A stretch of DNA of 64,000 nt from Candidatus Vesicomyosocius okutanii (GCF_000010405.1 NC_009465.1:372001-436000), one strand, 5' to 3'; positions 1 through 10,509 are shown, numbered from the stretch's first letter. Numbers and translations: made by a program. Notes: generated by a model from the sequence alone, not told the origin.

Positions 1-1984
1 ATGGACCAATAAATTGATCACGAGCAACCATACCAGTAACGCTTCTATCGCCAATTGTGATTAAGAAATTTTTACTCGCGACGCTTGGCAGTTGTACAAT
101 TCTAGTGATTGCATCATCTAGTTTAATATTGCTAGTATCTAAAATATTGAGTATATTAGTAGATGATTTGGCATTAATACTAGTTTTAGGTGGGTTACCT
201 AATAAAACAGTCATTGGTATATTAATAGGAATATTGTTAAATAATTTATCATTTAGAACTAATATTTGTTCTTTAGTTGTTTCGCCAAGTACAGCAAATG
301 GCGAGCGCTCACGTTTGCAAATATCTGTAAATACGTTTAAGTTTTTTTCACTAATAGCAAGTACGTAGCGTTCTTGTGATTCGTTACACCAAATTTCAAG
401 TGGTGACATTTGGTTATCATCATTTGGAATGGCACGTAATTGAAATTTTCCGCCTCTGCTAGAATCATTGATTAATTCAGGTAAGCCATTTGATAAACCC
501 CCTGCACCAATATCATGAATAGAAATAATTGGGTTGTTTTCTTCTAGATTGGTACATTGATCAATAACTTCTTGGGCACGTCTTTGCATTTCAGGATTGG
601 CACGTTGTACTGAGGCAAAGTTTAGGTCTTCATTTTGTTTGTCACTTTTAATACTTGATGCTACGCTACCTCCTAACCCAATTAGCATTGAAGGCCCGCC
701 TAAAACAATAATTTTACTTCCAACTGGAATATTACCTTTTTTAATATGTCTTCGTTGAATATGTCCCAATCCACCAGCAAGCATAATAGGCTTATGATAA
801 CCTCTTATATCTCCATTAGGCATTTGTTGTTCAAAAGTTCTAAAATATCCTAATATATTTGGCCTACCAAATTCATTATTAAAACTCGCTACCCCAATGG
901 GAGCTTCTAGAATAATATCAAGGGCTGATTGAATTTGATTTGGCTTTCCATGTTCAATTTCCCATGGCTGTTTAGCATTTTTAATTTTAAGATTAGATAC
1001 ACTAAAACCACATAACCCGACTTTAGGTTTTGAACCCTGACCCGTTGAACCTTCATCACGAATTTCACCACCAGAGCCAGTTGCAGCACCTTGATACGGA
1101 GCAATAGCAGTAGGGTGGTTATGCGTTTCAACTTTCATTAAAATTGCACGGTGTTCTTGAGTGCTTACATATTCATTATTTTCATTTGCGTAAAAACGCT
1201 CACCTTGATAACCTTCCATCACTGCTGAATTGTCTGAATAAACGCTTAACAAACCTTTTGGGTTCTGATGATAAGTGTTTCGAATCATAGAAAATAAACT
1301 TTTTTCTTGAGCTATATCATCAATTATCCAATCAGCATTAAATATTTTATGTCGGCAATGTTCTGAGTTTATTTGTGTGAACATCATTAGTTCAATATCA
1401 TTTGGATTTCGTTTAAGGTGTGTGAAATTCTCATTCAGATAGCTAATTTCACTATCAGATAAAGACAAGTTCAACTCAATATTGCTACGCTCTAATGCAG
1501 ACTTTCCTCCATTTAGAATATCAATACTAGATAGTGATTTTGCTTTAAGTTTATTAAAGATTAAATACATATTATCAATTGAGTCAAGCTCTGATTCTGT
1601 CATCTTATCCATAATTATTGCTAGAATATCAGCTTTATTATCTGATATCTTGTCAAAATGATAAATTATCCCCCGTTCAATGCGACGTATTTTTTCAAGT
1701 CCACACAAGTGTAAAATATTACTTACTTTTGACGACCAAGGTGAGATTGTGCCAAGACGTGGTATGATAATAATTTGTACACTGTTATTTATTTTAATAT
1801 GCGCTTCATAACTTAATAATTTTTCAAGTGTAAGCAATTTACTACTGCTAAGTGTATTCTCACAATCGGCAAAATGTATATATTCTATACCAATTAGATT
1901 TACCCCAAGGAAAGCTATTTTCTTATTGAGTGTATCTTTTTTGAAAGTGCTTAGAGCTTGAATGTGTTGAATGGTTTTAATCAT
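1..1984 (-). CDS. purL: Phosphoribosylformylglycinamidine synthase (PurL), N-terminal part
   Basis: Long-form, glutamine-dependent FGAM synthase, the fourth step of de novo purine synthesis. The minus frame is open from an ATG at 1984 to the window edge, about 661 codons of a family usually near 1,290, so the ATPase C-half and the glutaminase domain lie outside. Visible hallmarks are the [11 protein letters not shown] motif, the [10 protein letters not shown] metal/ATP segment, [13 protein letters not shown], and GLGGSVASS in the nucleotide-binding region. No frameshift is seen. It is followed in the opposite coordinate direction by a 136-base spacer before yebC, with no clear terminator. Identity is certain; only the 3' end is unseen. 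Confidence 0.97.
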   Translation of the reverse strand, partial: MIKTIQHIQALSTFKKDTLNKKIAFLGVNLIGIEYIHFADCENTLSSSKLLTLEKLLSYEAHIKINNSVQIIIIPRLGTISPWSSKVSNILHLCGLEKIRRIERGIIYHFDKISDNKADILAIIMDKMTESELDSIDNMYLIFNKLKAKSLSSIDILNGGKSALERSNIELNLSLSDSEISYLNENFTHLKRNPNDIELMMFTQINSEHCRHKIFNADWIIDDIAQEKSLFSMIRNTYHQNPKGLLSVYSDNSAVMEGYQGERFYANENNEYVSTQEHRAILMKVETHNHPTAIAPYQGAATGSGGEIRDEGSTGQGSKPKVGLCGFSVSNLKIKNAKQPWEIEHGKPNQIQSALDIILEAPIGVASFNNEFGRPNILGYFRTFEQQMPNGDIRGYHKPIMLAGGLGHIQRRHIKKGNIPVGSKIIVLGGPSMLIGLGGSVASSIKSDKQNEDLNFASVQRANPEMQRRAQEVIDQCTNLEENNPIISIHDIGAGGLSNGLPELINDSSRGGKFQLRAIPNDDNQMSPLEIWCNESQERYVLAISEKNLNVFTDICKRERSPFAVLGETTKEQILVLNDKLFNNIPINIPMTVLLGNPPKTSINAKSSTNILNILDTSNIKLDDAITRIVQLPSVASKNFLITIGDRSVTGMVARDQFIGP

Positions 1985-2120
1985 AATTAATTCTTAATTT
2001 TTGTAACTTTTAGTTCTTTGTAAGTTTATTTTGATATCGTTTGACATAGTTTGTAGTTTTTTATCTAAATATCTTTATTGTTAGATATGGATAATTTGTT
2101 TTTATATTGTACAAATCGTT

Positions 2121-2861
2121 TTAGAATTGTGTTATTATTTCATCAGAAATATCCGCGTTGTGATATACCTCTCGAGTGTCGTCTAAATCTTTTAGACTAT
2201 CAGTTAGTTTTATGAATTTTTCTGTATTATGTAGATTAAGTTTAATATAATTAATAGGTTTCATTGTTACTTCAGAGTGACTTGGTTCCAATCTTGCTGT
2301 GATGAGTGTATTTCTAATGGTGAAAAAATCTTCAGTTGTAGTGATGACATAAATAGAACCATTATCATTGGTGATAATATCTTTTGCACCTGCATCAAGT
2401 GCGACTTCCATGATTTGTTCTTCATCGCCTGTCTCAAAATTGATAAATCCTTGTTTGATAAATAGATAAGATACTGAACCTTCTATGCTTAAATTACCTC
2501 CGTATTTTGAAAAAGCATGACGTATATTTGCAACTGTTCGATTGCGATTATCTGTTAGCGTATCAACTATAATGGCAGTACCAGCTAAACCATAACCTTC
2601 GTAACGCACTTCATCATAGTTTTTGTCATCTAAATCGCAACTACCACGTTTAACTGCATTTTCGATTGTATTGCGTTTCATGTTGGCTGCTAAGGCTCTA
2701 TCAATTACCATTCTAAGGGAAGGATTATTTTCAATCACACTCCCACCTGTTTTAGTAGCGATGATAATTTCTTTAATGAATTTGGCGAATATTTTTCCAC
2801 GTTTAACATCTTGTATGCCCTTTCTATGTTGAATATTATGCCATTTACTATGTCCTGCCAT
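2121..2861 (-). CDS. yebC: YebC/PmpR family regulatory or translation factor
   Basis: A 246-residue cytoplasmic protein of the YebC/PmpR (DUF28) family, described as a transcriptional regulator and more recently, for some members, as a factor easing ribosome stalling. The start is marked by the near-invariant MAGHSKWHNIQHRKGIQD, followed by a basic helical domain, then RYEGYGLAGTAIIVDTLTDN and the NIRHAFSKYGG segment. Length is normal. The gene sits 28 bases after the nadA start in a minus-strand run. In many gammaproteobacteria yebC precedes ruvC and follows aspS; here aspS is two genes upstream and no ruvC follows. Confidence 0.95.
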   Translation of the reverse strand: MAGHSKWHNIQHRKGIQDVKRGKIFAKFIKEIIIATKTGGSVIENNPSLRMVIDRALAANMKRNTIENAVKRGSCDLDDKNYDEVRYEGYGLAGTAIIVDTLTDNRNRTVANIRHAFSKYGGNLSIEGSVSYLFIKQGFINFETGDEEQIMEVALDAGAKDIITNDNGSIYVITTTEDFFTIRNTLITARLEPSHSEVTMKPINYIKLNLHNTEKFIKLTDSLKDLDDTREVYHNADISDEIITQF

Positions 2862-2889
2862 TAAATTTTCTCCAGTTTGGAATTTTATC

Positions 2890-3840
2890 TTATATAGTAA
2901 AATTAAGTAATTTGTGTATTGATTTTTTTGCTTGAATTACGATTGATTGATCAATTATTATCTCATGTGTTTTGTTTTGAATAGCATCAAGGCAATTATC
3001 TAGGGTATTCATTGCCATCCATTGACAATGTGCGCATGATTCACAATCTGCACTTTCGCCCATAGTAGGCGCTTCTATTAGTTTCTTATTCGGTGCAACT
3101 TCATGCATTTTATGGAAAATGCCATTGTCAGTTGCGACAATAAAAGTTTGTTCTTTTCTATTTTTGACTGCATTAATTAGTGTTGTAGTTGAGCCGATTA
3201 CATCTGCTAAATCCACCACTTCTTGTGGTGATTCTGGATGAACTAATGTTGCGGCTTCTGGATATATATTTTGTAATTGAATGAGCGCTTTAGCTTTGAA
3301 ACGCTCATGTACCAAACAAGCGCCTTGCCAAAGTAGCATGTCAACACCTGTTTTATTTTTGACATAATTACCTAAATGCTTATCAGGCGCCCATAAGATT
3401 TTTTTGCCTTTATCTTTAAGGTATTTGACAACGTTAAGCGCACTACCTGAGGTAACTACCCAATCAGCTTTTGCTTTGACTTGTGCCGAGGTGTTAGCGT
3501 AGACAACAACTGTTCTATTAGAATGTTCATCGCAAAATTTGGAAAATTCGTCAATTGGGCAATCTTCATCTAGCGAACAAGTGGCGTTGTCATCTAAAAT
3601 GAGTACTGTTTTTTCAGGAGAAAGGATTTTAGCAGTTTCTCCCATAAATTTAACGCCTGCAACGATAATGATATCTGCATCACAGTTTTGGCTAAAACGT
3701 GCCATTTCTAATGAATCAGAAACGATGCCGCCAGTTTCTTCTGCTAAGGTTTGCAATTTGGCATCTACATAGTAGTGTGCAACTAAGATTGCATTATGAG
3801 CTTTTAATGCTGTTTTAATTTTTTCTTGAATTGACAACAC
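2890..3840 (-). CDS. nadA: Quinolinate synthase A
   Basis: Condenses iminoaspartate with dihydroxyacetone phosphate to quinolinate in de novo NAD synthesis, using a [4Fe-4S] cluster. The 316 residues carry the substrate-binding AHYY (21-24) and three cysteine sites expected of the family: C88 in NATCSLDEDC, C175 in WQGACLVHERF, and the C-terminal C266/C269/C272 group. HPE at 201-203 and the GSTTT loop near 216-220 are intact. It lies six bases from the aspS stop, so the two are probably co-transcribed. The partner nadB is not in the window. Confidence 0.96.
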   Translation of the reverse strand: MLSIQEKIKTALKAHNAILVAHYYVDAKLQTLAEETGGIVSDSLEMARFSQNCDADIIIVAGVKFMGETAKILSPEKTVLILDDNATCSLDEDCPIDEFSKFCDEHSNRTVVVYANTSAQVKAKADWVVTSGSALNVVKYLKDKGKKILWAPDKHLGNYVKNKTGVDMLLWQGACLVHERFKAKALIQLQNIYPEAATLVHPESPQEVVDLADVIGSTTTLINAVKNRKEQTFIVATDNGIFHKMHEVAPNKKLIEAPTMGESADCESCAHCQWMAMNTLDNCLDAIQNKTHEIIIDQSIVIQAKKSIHKLLNFTI

Positions 3841-3846
3841 GGATGA

Positions 3847-5601
3847 TTAGTTTTTTTTTGGCAGGCTAATTTTAACATTTAATTCGCGCAATAATTTTTT
3901 TGGTACGTTTGCAGGTGCATCGGTTAGTAAGCATGTGGCAGTTTGAGTTTTAGGAAAAGCAATTACATCACGAATGTTATCTGTACCTGTCATAATCATT
4001 ACTAAGCGGTCAAGGCCAAATGCCATACCGCCATGAGGTGGGCAACCGTATTCTAGTGCATCTAGTAAAAATCCAAACTTATCTTGCGCTTCTTGGTTGG
4101 AAATACCTAATAATTTTAACACTGTTTTTTGCATCTCAACTTGGTGAATACGGATAGAGCCACCGCCTATTTCGGAGCCATTAATAACCAAATCATAAGC
4201 ACGAGAAAAGGCGGTTTTAGCAGTTTGTTTTAATGTTTCTTTGTCAACTATAGGTGCGGTAAATGGATGATGGGTAGCATTTAATGAGCCATTATCATTT
4301 ATTCCAAACATTGGAAAATCAACTACCCAAATAGGCGCCCATTGTGTATCAAATAAATTTAAATCTTTAGCAATTTTCTCACGTAAATTGCCCAAAGATT
4401 CATTAACAATTTTGGTTTTATCAGCACCAAAGAAAATAATATCTCCTGTTTTTGCACCTGTTATTTCTATGATTTTATTAGTAATTTCATCATCTAAGAA
4501 TTTTAAAATGGGAGAAGTTGGACCATTTTTATTAAGTTTGATATAAGCTAAGCCTTTTGCACCATAAATGCCAACGTATTTAGTATATTTATCAATATTT
4601 TTACGGCTAATACTAGCACCACCTGATATTTTTAAAGCAGCAACACGAGAATTACTATTATTAGCAGGTTTTGAAAATACTTTAAAATCAACATTTTTCA
4701 TTAGTTTATCTATACTTATTATTTGTATGGGGATGCGTATATCTGGGCAGTCCAGTCCGTATTTTTCCATGGCATCTTCATAGGTAATAGTAGGGAATTT
4801 ATTGCCTAAGTCAACATTAATAACTGATTTAAATAAGCCTCTAGTCATTCTTTCCATTATTGTCATGATTTCATTTTCATTCATAAATGATGTTTCAATA
4901 TCTAGTTGAGTGAATTCAGGCTGGCGATCAGCACGTAAATCTTCATCTCTAAAACATTTAACAATTTGATAATAACGCTCAAATCCTGACATCATTAAGA
5001 GTTGTTTAAATAATTGGGGTGATTGTGGCAAGGCAAAGAACTTGCCTGGATGAGTGCGTGAAGGTACTAAATAATCACGAGCACCTTCTGGAGTGGCTTT
5101 GGTTAAAAAAGGGGTCTCAATGTCTAAAAAATCATGTTTATCCATAAATTTACGAATGTAATGAGTAACACGAGAACGTAAGTGTAAGCGTTTTTGCATA
5201 GCATTATTACGTAAATCTAAATATCTATATCTTAGTCGTATTTCTTCCGAGGTGTTGATTGCATTAATTTGGAATGGTGTTGGTTTAGAAGTATTAAGAA
5301 TTTCAATATTTTGTGCTTTAATCTCAATTTCACCACTGACCAGTTTAGGATTACTTAACCCCTTGTCTCTGGCGATAACTAGACCTGAAATTTTTAATAC
5401 AAATTCATTACGAATAGTCTCAGCCAAAGAAAAATCTTTATTATCAGGATTAATAACTACTTGAACAATACCTCGTATGTCTCGTATGTCTAAAAAGATA
5501 ACACCGCCATGGTTTCGTTTGCGATTGACCCAGCCATAAATTTCTATTATCTGTCCTACATCAGATGTGTTTATCTTACCACAATAATGCGTCCTTATCA
5601 T
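3847..5601 (-). CDS. aspS: Aspartyl-tRNA synthetase
   Basis: Class IIb synthetase charging tRNA-Asp, 584 residues, the usual bacterial length. An N-terminal OB-fold anticodon domain ([19 protein letters not shown]) is followed by class II motif 1, motif 2 ([18 protein letters not shown]), the inserted bacterial GAD domain in the middle and motif 3 ([15 protein letters not shown]) near the end. Its start overlaps the stop of the DUF502 gene by four bases, suggesting translational coupling. Whether it also charges tRNA-Asn cannot be judged from these sequence features alone. No anomaly is seen. Confidence 0.98.
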   Translation of the reverse strand: MIRTHYCGKINTSDVGQIIEIYGWVNRKRNHGGVIFLDIRDIRGIVQVVINPDNKDFSLAETIRNEFVLKISGLVIARDKGLSNPKLVSGEIEIKAQNIEILNTSKPTPFQINAINTSEEIRLRYRYLDLRNNAMQKRLHLRSRVTHYIRKFMDKHDFLDIETPFLTKATPEGARDYLVPSRTHPGKFFALPQSPQLFKQLLMMSGFERYYQIVKCFRDEDLRADRQPEFTQLDIETSFMNENEIMTIMERMTRGLFKSVINVDLGNKFPTITYEDAMEKYGLDCPDIRIPIQIISIDKLMKNVDFKVFSKPANNSNSRVAALKISGGASISRKNIDKYTKYVGIYGAKGLAYIKLNKNGPTSPILKFLDDEITNKIIEITGAKTGDIIFFGADKTKIVNESLGNLREKIAKDLNLFDTQWAPIWVVDFPMFGINDNGSLNATHHPFTAPIVDKETLKQTAKTAFSRAYDLVINGSEIGGGSIRIHQVEMQKTVLKLLGISNQEAQDKFGFLLDALEYGCPPHGGMAFGLDRLVMIMTGTDNIRDVIAFPKTQTATCLLTDAPANVPKKLLRELNVKISLPKKN

Positions 5602-6209
5602 TTTATTTGTCCTTCTTTTATTGGTGTTATCACTCCAGTAGAAATAACCAGTTTAAATGCTTCATCAACACTCATGTCAAGTTCAATTACATCATTTTTT
5701 GCTAGCATAATAAAAAAGCCAGAAGTAGGGTTGGGGGTAGTGGGTACGTAAATATTAATCACTTCTTTTCCAATTTTTTTTGCTACTTCACCGCTATAGT
5801 TGCTTGTTTGAAAGGCGATAGTCCACATACCTTTACGTGGATATTCAACTAATACTGCTTCTTTGAAGCTTTTACCAGAAGGGCTAAGTACCGTATCCGA
5901 AAGTTGTTTAAGTGCACTATAGATGCTTCTAAAACCTGGAATTTTATTGAGTAATTTTTCCCAAAGTTGGATTAGTTTACGACCAATAAAATTATTAACT
6001 AACGCACCTGTTATCAACAGGATTAAAATAACCCAAATAATGCCAGATCCAGGAATGGTTCCGTTTAAATTAAATAAAGCTTCTGGCAGGTATTGAAAAG
6101 GGACAATATTATTAATTAGTTCTAAGAAGAATTTAATAACAACAATACTTAAGCCTAATGGTATCCAAAACAATAGACCAGAGATAAAATAATTTCGTAA
6201 GCGTTTCAA
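5598..6209 (-). CDS. DUF502 family inner-membrane protein
   Basis: A 203-residue DUF502 protein of unknown biochemical role. Two hydrophobic segments are visible, at about residues 8-29 and 52-74. They are followed by a soluble part with the family-typical [13 protein letters not shown] and an [13 protein letters not shown] strand. The C-terminal [14 protein letters not shown] is also characteristic. It overlaps aspS by four bases and is commonly found directly before aspS in proteobacteria. Function is not inferred beyond an envelope location. Confidence 0.9.
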   Translation of the reverse strand: MKRLRNYFISGLLFWIPLGLSIVVIKFFLELINNIVPFQYLPEALFNLNGTIPGSGIIWVILILLITGALVNNFIGRKLIQLWEKLLNKIPGFRSIYSALKQLSDTVLSPSGKSFKEAVLVEYPRKGMWTIAFQTSNYSGEVAKKIGKEVINIYVPTTPNPTSGFFIMLAKNDVIELDMSVDEAFKLVISTGVITPIKEGQIK

Positions 6210-6265
6210 TGATTTAAAATAATAGCAATAAAGAATGCTATTTTAGCATAGTCATTATATTATTT

Positions 6266-7045
6266 TTATACTGGCTCTTCATCATCTCTGAGTGTTAAAA
6301 TTTCGCATCCATTTTCTGTAACTAAAATAGTATGTTCCCATTGTGCAGAAAGTGTGTGATCTTTTGTGGTTACTGTCCAGTTGTCGATTTTGGAGGTGAT
6401 GACTTCAAACCCCCCTAAATTAATCATAGGTTCAATTGTAAATGTCATACCTGCTTTAAGGATTGGACTGATATTTAATCTTCCGTCATCATAATGAATT
6501 ACTTGAGGCTCAGCATGGAACTCAGTTCCAATACCATGTCCACAATAATCACGCACTACGGCGCAATTATTTTTGTTTGCATGAGCGCCAATTGTTTTGC
6601 CAATTTCACCTAAATGAACTCCAGGTTTTACTTGTTTAATACCGATATATAAACATTCTTGTGCAATTTTGCAAATACGTTGTGCTTTGACACTAGATTT
6701 ACCAATGATGAACATTTTTGATGTATCACCATGAAAACCATTTTTAATAATAGTAATATCAATATTAATAATATCACCTGTTCTAAGTTTTCTGTTTCCA
6801 GGAATACCGTGGCAAACTACATGGTTAATACTAGTACAAATAGATTTTGGAAAGCCGTGATAATTAAGAGGAGCAGCGATAGCTCCTTGTTGATTAACAA
6901 TGTAATTATGACAAATTTTGTCTAATTCATTGGTACTAATGCCAGCCCTAACATAGGGTGATATCATATCAATAACATTGGCTGCTAAACGTCCAGCCAT
7001 ACGCATCTTTCCTATTTCGTTTTTTGATTTGATTGTTATTGACAT
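6266..7045 (-). CDS. map: Methionine aminopeptidase, type I
   Basis: Removes the initiator methionine from nascent proteins in the cytoplasm. The 259 residues have the pita-bread fold with the metal ligands D96, D107, H170, E205 (in FTIEPMIN) and E237 (in WEHTILV), plus the catalytic histidines H79 and H177. Length is normal for the short bacterial type Ia enzyme. Its start overlaps the end of the upstream M48 protease gene by ten bases. It is not next to rpsB, its location in E. coli. Confidence 0.97.
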   Translation of the reverse strand: MSITIKSKNEIGKMRMAGRLAANVIDMISPYVRAGISTNELDKICHNYIVNQQGAIAAPLNYHGFPKSICTSINHVVCHGIPGNRKLRTGDIINIDITIIKNGFHGDTSKMFIIGKSSVKAQRICKIAQECLYIGIKQVKPGVHLGEIGKTIGAHANKNNCAVVRDYCGHGIGTEFHAEPQVIHYDDGRLNISPILKAGMTFTIEPMINLGGFEVITSKIDNWTVTTKDHTLSAQWEHTILVTENGCEILTLRDDEEPV

Positions 7046-8064
7046 GAGACTTTATTTTGAATTCTTTTAATACGTTTATCTAGTGGTGGATGAGTGGCGA
7101 ATAATTTACTACCCATACTAAATAGCATGGCATGGGCATATTCTTTGGCATTAGGATTCTTAAGTGTGGTTGTAGCATCACCTTTTATGATTTCAAATGC
7201 CTCCACCAAACCGTTAGGATAACGAGTAAATTGGATAGCAGATGCATCAGCTAAGTATTCGCGTTGGCGTGACATTGCTGCTTGCAAGATACGTCCAAAC
7301 CAAACTGTCATCATTCCAATTAACGCAATAATAGCAGCGGTTGCCAGTAATAACAATTTTACACGACCATCTATACGACGATTATAAGCGGCTTGGTAAA
7401 ATATCACTCTAGAGAGAAAAAATAGCACAGTAAAGCTAAACACAAATGCACTAATTTGTATATTAAGCTTAATATCATGGTTAACAATATGCCCAATTTC
7501 ATGAGCAATTATGCCAGATAATTGAGTACGATTAAAACTTTTCATTGAGCCTTGGGTAATAGCAATAATTGCTTCTTGAGTAGTTTTTCCTGCAGCAAAG
7601 GCGTTAATAGCATTATCTGGAATAATGTATAAGGTAGGAGTAGGAATGTTAGCTGCTAAGGCTTGCTCAGCAACGATATTAAGCGCTTGTTTTTCTTCAA
7701 TTGACAGTTCGTTGTTTTTATCACTAATTAATTTACCATCAAAAGAAAGTGCAACTTTATGTCCATTTGATTTTTGAAAAAAACCAAATGCTGTAGCACT
7801 TATCATTGCTAATAATACCATTAATGAAAATCTTAAAAAATTGAGTAATTGTTCTTGATTTTGAAAGACGATTTGATTAGCGGCAATGAACTTTTCACTA
7901 AGACTGTATTGTTGATATTCAGGCTGATAAAACTGTGCTAAATTTAGTCCAACAAACAAAGTATAAGATATTAATATAGATGAGATTAGTAATAAAACAA
8001 GGTATAAAGACCAAATGATTAGAGTGTTTTTTTTAGCCTTGTCTTGATGTTTCCTAAAATCCAT
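7036..8064 (-). CDS. M48 family (HtpX-like) membrane zinc metalloprotease
   Basis: A 342-residue inner-membrane protease, probably in membrane-protein quality control. Hydrophobic segments lie near 14-38 and 80-97, with two more after the active site (about 205-222 and 235-256). The zinc motif HEIGH is at 188-192, and the downstream glutamate is in REYLADASAIQF. A GGAGG ribosome-binding site lies a few bases before the ATG, inside the end of a 37-codon ORF. LemA plus M48 protease is a recurrent bacterial pair, as here. It is longer than classical HtpX (about 290), so I leave the gene symbol blank. Confidence 0.9.
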   Translation of the reverse strand: MDFRKHQDKAKKNTLIIWSLYLVLLLISSILISYTLFVGLNLAQFYQPEYQQYSLSEKFIAANQIVFQNQEQLLNFLRFSLMVLLAMISATAFGFFQKSNGHKVALSFDGKLISDKNNELSIEEKQALNIVAEQALAANIPTPTLYIIPDNAINAFAAGKTTQEAIIAITQGSMKSFNRTQLSGIIAHEIGHIVNHDIKLNIQISAFVFSFTVLFFLSRVIFYQAAYNRRIDGRVKLLLLATAAIIALIGMMTVWFGRILQAAMSRQREYLADASAIQFTRYPNGLVEAFEIIKGDATTTLKNPNAKEYAHAMLFSMGSKLFATHPPLDKRIKRIQNKVSCQ

Positions 8065-8066
8065 TG

Positions 8067-8180
8067 TTAAGAGATCCTCCAGAAATCATAGCGTGATTTA
8101 GGAACTAAATTCTTTTCAGTACCTTTTTGAGGGATAGGAAAAAGTTTAGTTTTATATATTTTAGTACGAACTCCTGCCAT
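8067..8180 (-). CDS. Possible 37-residue protein between lemA and the M48 protease
   Basis: Between the lemA stop and the protease start lies an ATG-initiated frame of 37 codons, beginning MAGVRTKIYK and ending KSRYDFWRIS. It uses almost the whole spacer, and its final codons contain the GGAGG that serves the downstream protease, which suggests coupling. An AAGGA lies about 17 bases before its ATG, rather far. The protein is basic and has no membrane segment. I do not recognise it. It could be a real small protein, or the last remnant of a third gene of the lemA/M48 operon. Confidence 0.4.
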   Translation of the reverse strand: MAGVRTKIYKTKLFPIPQKGTEKNLVPKSRYDFWRIS

Positions 8181-8204
8181 TGGATATAAATAATATTTCT
8201 GTCC

Positions 8205-8813
8205 TTAAGAAAATAAGTTTTTAGGTGCTTGCTTTAATTGTTCTATGCTTTCGTTAAATTCTAAGTTTTGTGCATCTACACTAAATCCAAATATACTGGT
8301 AAATAATATATTTGGAAATGATTTTTTGTACTCATTAAACTTTTGAACCAAGTCGTTATACCCTTGTCTAGCACTAGCAATGCGATTTTCTGTTGCGATT
8401 ATTTCTTCGCTTAGTTGTATCATATTATTGTTTGCTTTTAAATCAGGGTAGGCTTCCATTTTTAAGTTAAAACCATTCATTGCACTTTCCAGAGCTACTT
8501 GAGAGCTTGCTAAATTTGTCATAGCATTTGTTTTATCTGGATTTTTTTGTGCCACCTTATTAGCTTGTATTAATTCTTTTCTAGCTTCAGTAACAGTAGT
8601 CAACGTTTCTTTTTCATGTTTCATGTATTTTTTGGCAATATCAACTAAATTACCAATTAAGTCTAAACGTCGTTTAAGTTGTACTGAAATTTGTTCAAAA
8701 CCATTCTGATACTGAGTTTTATAAGAAACCAGGTTGTTATAAATACTAGTAATCCAAATAATTAAAACAATAATAATTGTAACCAGTAACCAGTTTTGTA
8801 TTAAAAATTCCAT
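8205..8813 (-). CDS. lemA: LemA family protein
   Basis: A 202-residue LemA-family protein of unknown molecular function. One membrane anchor at about residues 8-24 (LLVTIIIVLIIWITSIYNNL) is followed by a long alpha-helical body containing the typical QISVQLKRRLDLIGNLVDI stretch and the AYPDLKANNNMIQL motif. The end (FPNILFTSIFGF) also matches the family. It heads the minus-strand cluster lemA - small ORF - M48 protease - map. Its 5' side opens onto a decayed region. Confidence 0.94.
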   Translation of the reverse strand: MEFLIQNWLLVTIIIVLIIWITSIYNNLVSYKTQYQNGFEQISVQLKRRLDLIGNLVDIAKKYMKHEKETLTTVTEARKELIQANKVAQKNPDKTNAMTNLASSQVALESAMNGFNLKMEAYPDLKANNNMIQLSEEIIATENRIASARQGYNDLVQKFNEYKKSFPNILFTSIFGFSVDAQNLEFNESIEQLKQAPKNLFS

Positions 8814-9580
8814 TTTTAAACTCCTATAAAAAGTTAATCAATATTAATTTTTAAAATGTTGATTATATACGGTATTATCATTTAAATTCAAATCTTGAAT
8901 CCAATTTTCATTTATTTTTGAATATTTTACATTTAATTAAGTAATGATAAAATTAAGTGGAGCTCGATTAAATTTGTAAATCTTTAGCATGTACTTTTTC
9001 AATTTTGTTAAGATCCTATCACCAATGATTGGATAACCATAACCACTTAAATGTTTTTTTGTTATCTATTTTTTATTTACTTATAGTGATGATTAAGTTT
9101 ATTTTTTACAAACTTGTTATCTAGTGTGATTGTTCTATTTGGAAACTTTTTTAATAATTTTAGTGAGTAACACTCGTTAACTCATTGGTTTTATTTGTTA
9201 AACCTTTATACTCAAGAACTATAACAATTTAAAGATTTTTAGCCAACCTTCTAAATACATACTGGTTTTTCTATTTTAGGTTTTAGAAAAATACCCTGGT
9301 TAGTTAAATTAAATACTATATTTTTTGTTTAATAATAATTCATCTAGTTGTTTCTATTTAAGATAAATAAAAACTTCTTGCTAATTTTTGAGTAGTTTTT
9401 TAATAGTTCTTTCCTTTCTCAGTTATTTTTACCGATTGTAAGTCGCTTATAACTTTTATATAGTTCTGATTTTAGTATTTGTTTTGATAAATCATAGGAG
9501 TTTATTGTTAAAGTATTAAATAATAATTAATTATTATTTTTTTGAAAAAACACAAATTAAAAATATAAATCCTAATAGGA
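8814..9580. other. Gene-free decayed stretch upstream of lemA
   Basis: About 770 very AT-rich bases with stops in all frames. Only the part at 8943-9053 resembles a protein, a pseudouridine synthase fragment listed separately. The remaining sequence up to the tRNA-His gene shows no recognisable coding, repeat or terminator signal. The lemA promoter should lie near 8820-8900. Confidence 0.5.
8943..9053 (-). pseudogene. Probable RluA-family pseudouridine synthase remnant
   Basis: On the minus strand, bases 9053 to 9009 read HLSGYGYPIIGDRIL. This closely resembles the conserved RluA-family segment (HL...GYPIIGDRLYG) that sits late in these rRNA/tRNA-modifying enzymes. The frame stays open to about 8943 (KKYMLKIYKFNRAPLNF), but the catalytic HRLD motif and the rest of the domain cannot be found upstream in any frame. 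The match is short, so the family call is tentative and the exact member (rluA, rluC or rluD) cannot be told. Confidence 0.45.
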
Positions 9581-9657
9581 TGGGGCGAGAAACGGGATTT
9601 GAACCCGCGACAACCGGAATCACAATCCGGGGCTCTACCAACTGAGCTATTCCCGCC
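9581..9657 (-). tRNA. tRNA-His (GTG)
   Basis: A cloverleaf with anticodon GTG in the loop TTGTGAT between CCGGA/TCCGG stems. The acceptor GCGGGAA pairs with TTCTCGC (one G-U), an extra 5' G opposes C73 as required for histidine identity, and CCA is encoded. It is first in position of three minus-strand tRNAs. Confidence 0.97.
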
Positions 9658-9678
9658 ATAAATTATTACTTCAAGGGG

Positions 9679-9755
9679 TGGTACGCCCAACACGATTTGA
9701 ACGTGTGACCTACGGCTTAGAAGGCCGTTGCTCTATCCAGCTGAGCTATGGACGC
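9679..9755 (-). tRNA. tRNA-Arg (TCT)
   Basis: A cloverleaf with anticodon TCT in the loop CTTCTAA between ACGGC/GCCGT. The D arm GCTCAGCTGGATAGAGC and T loop TTCAAAT are normal, and CCA is encoded after A73. The first acceptor pair is G1-U72 rather than G-C, a mild weakening. It reads AGA and probably AGG codons together with tRNA-Arg(CCT) at 37.7 kb. Confidence 0.96.
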
Positions 9756-9805
9756 GCATATACCAAGGTTGTTGTAAAACGTTCTATCAATGCAAGGTAT
9801 TTTTT

Positions 9806-9882
9806 TGGTCGGAGTGGAGGGATTTGAACCCCCGACCACCTGGTCCCAAACCAGATACGCTACCAAACTGCGCTACACTCCG
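9806..9882 (-). tRNA. tRNA-Pro (TGG)
   Basis: A cloverleaf with anticodon TGG in the loop TTTGGGA. The acceptor CGGAGTG/CACTCCG is fully paired, C1 is typical of bacterial tRNA-Pro, and CCA is encoded. With a TGG anticodon it could read all four proline codons in a reduced tRNA set. Confidence 0.97.
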
Positions 9883-10509
9883 AAAAAAATAATGATTATA
9901 CTTTGTTAAATTGGAATATAAATAGTTAAATAGTGATTGTGTTATAATTAGTAAATTCATATTTAATATTAACATATTATCAATTTTTTTGTATGGTTTT
10001 TTGTCTATTTTAATTAGGTCCTCCAATTCATGATTGGTTTGCTTCAGTAAGACTATATTAGTGGTACTAATTCCTATTTTTAAGTCAAGATCATAAATTA
10101 ACGAAGAAAAGTAAGGACAATTAATTGACGTATTATTAATCAAAGTAGTGTTATAGTTTAGACCAACGTACGTGCTCAATATACAAATCGTTTTTTCCAA
10201 TTTTTAGTGTAAAAATCATCAATAATTATAAACTTGGTATAATTACTATTCTGATATGAGAAAGTTTCAATCTTTTAGATAGAAATCTATTATAAGTAGA
10301 GTAATAAATATCTAAATTCTATCGTTTAAAGTTCTTTACTGATTGTTATCACTGAGTAAATAGTGTTGTAGTATCTTTCAATCAACAGGCTTGAAGGAAT
10401 AATCTATCTTTTTAGATAATTCTTGTTTAGTATAAACTTTTAGTGGAATGTGATTGAGTTAGTTTTATTTTCTAACTTGACGATAAACCTAATAATTGTC
10501 TTAAATTAA
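9883..10509. other. Gene-free decayed stretch between tRNA-Pro and dnaQ
   Basis: About 630 AT-rich bases. On the minus strand, about 80 codons from an ATG at 10200 stay open and then run through the tRNA-Pro gene, and a further open patch near 10380-10450 reads VYTKQELSKK. I recognise no family in either. They may be remains of a gene on the minus strand, but this is not supported strongly enough to name. dnaQ ends at 10510 without a visible terminator. Confidence 0.4.

Noticed and set aside
9508-9693. A 61-codon frame over the tRNA-His gene
   Set aside because: It is simply a translation of the tRNA (SVGRAPDCDSGCRGFKSRFSP is a common artefact of tRNA sequence).
9787-10200. A 137-codon minus-strand frame as a gene
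   Set aside because: Its second half runs through the tRNA-Pro gene antisense to function, and no family is recognised in the first 80 codons. At most it is a relic.
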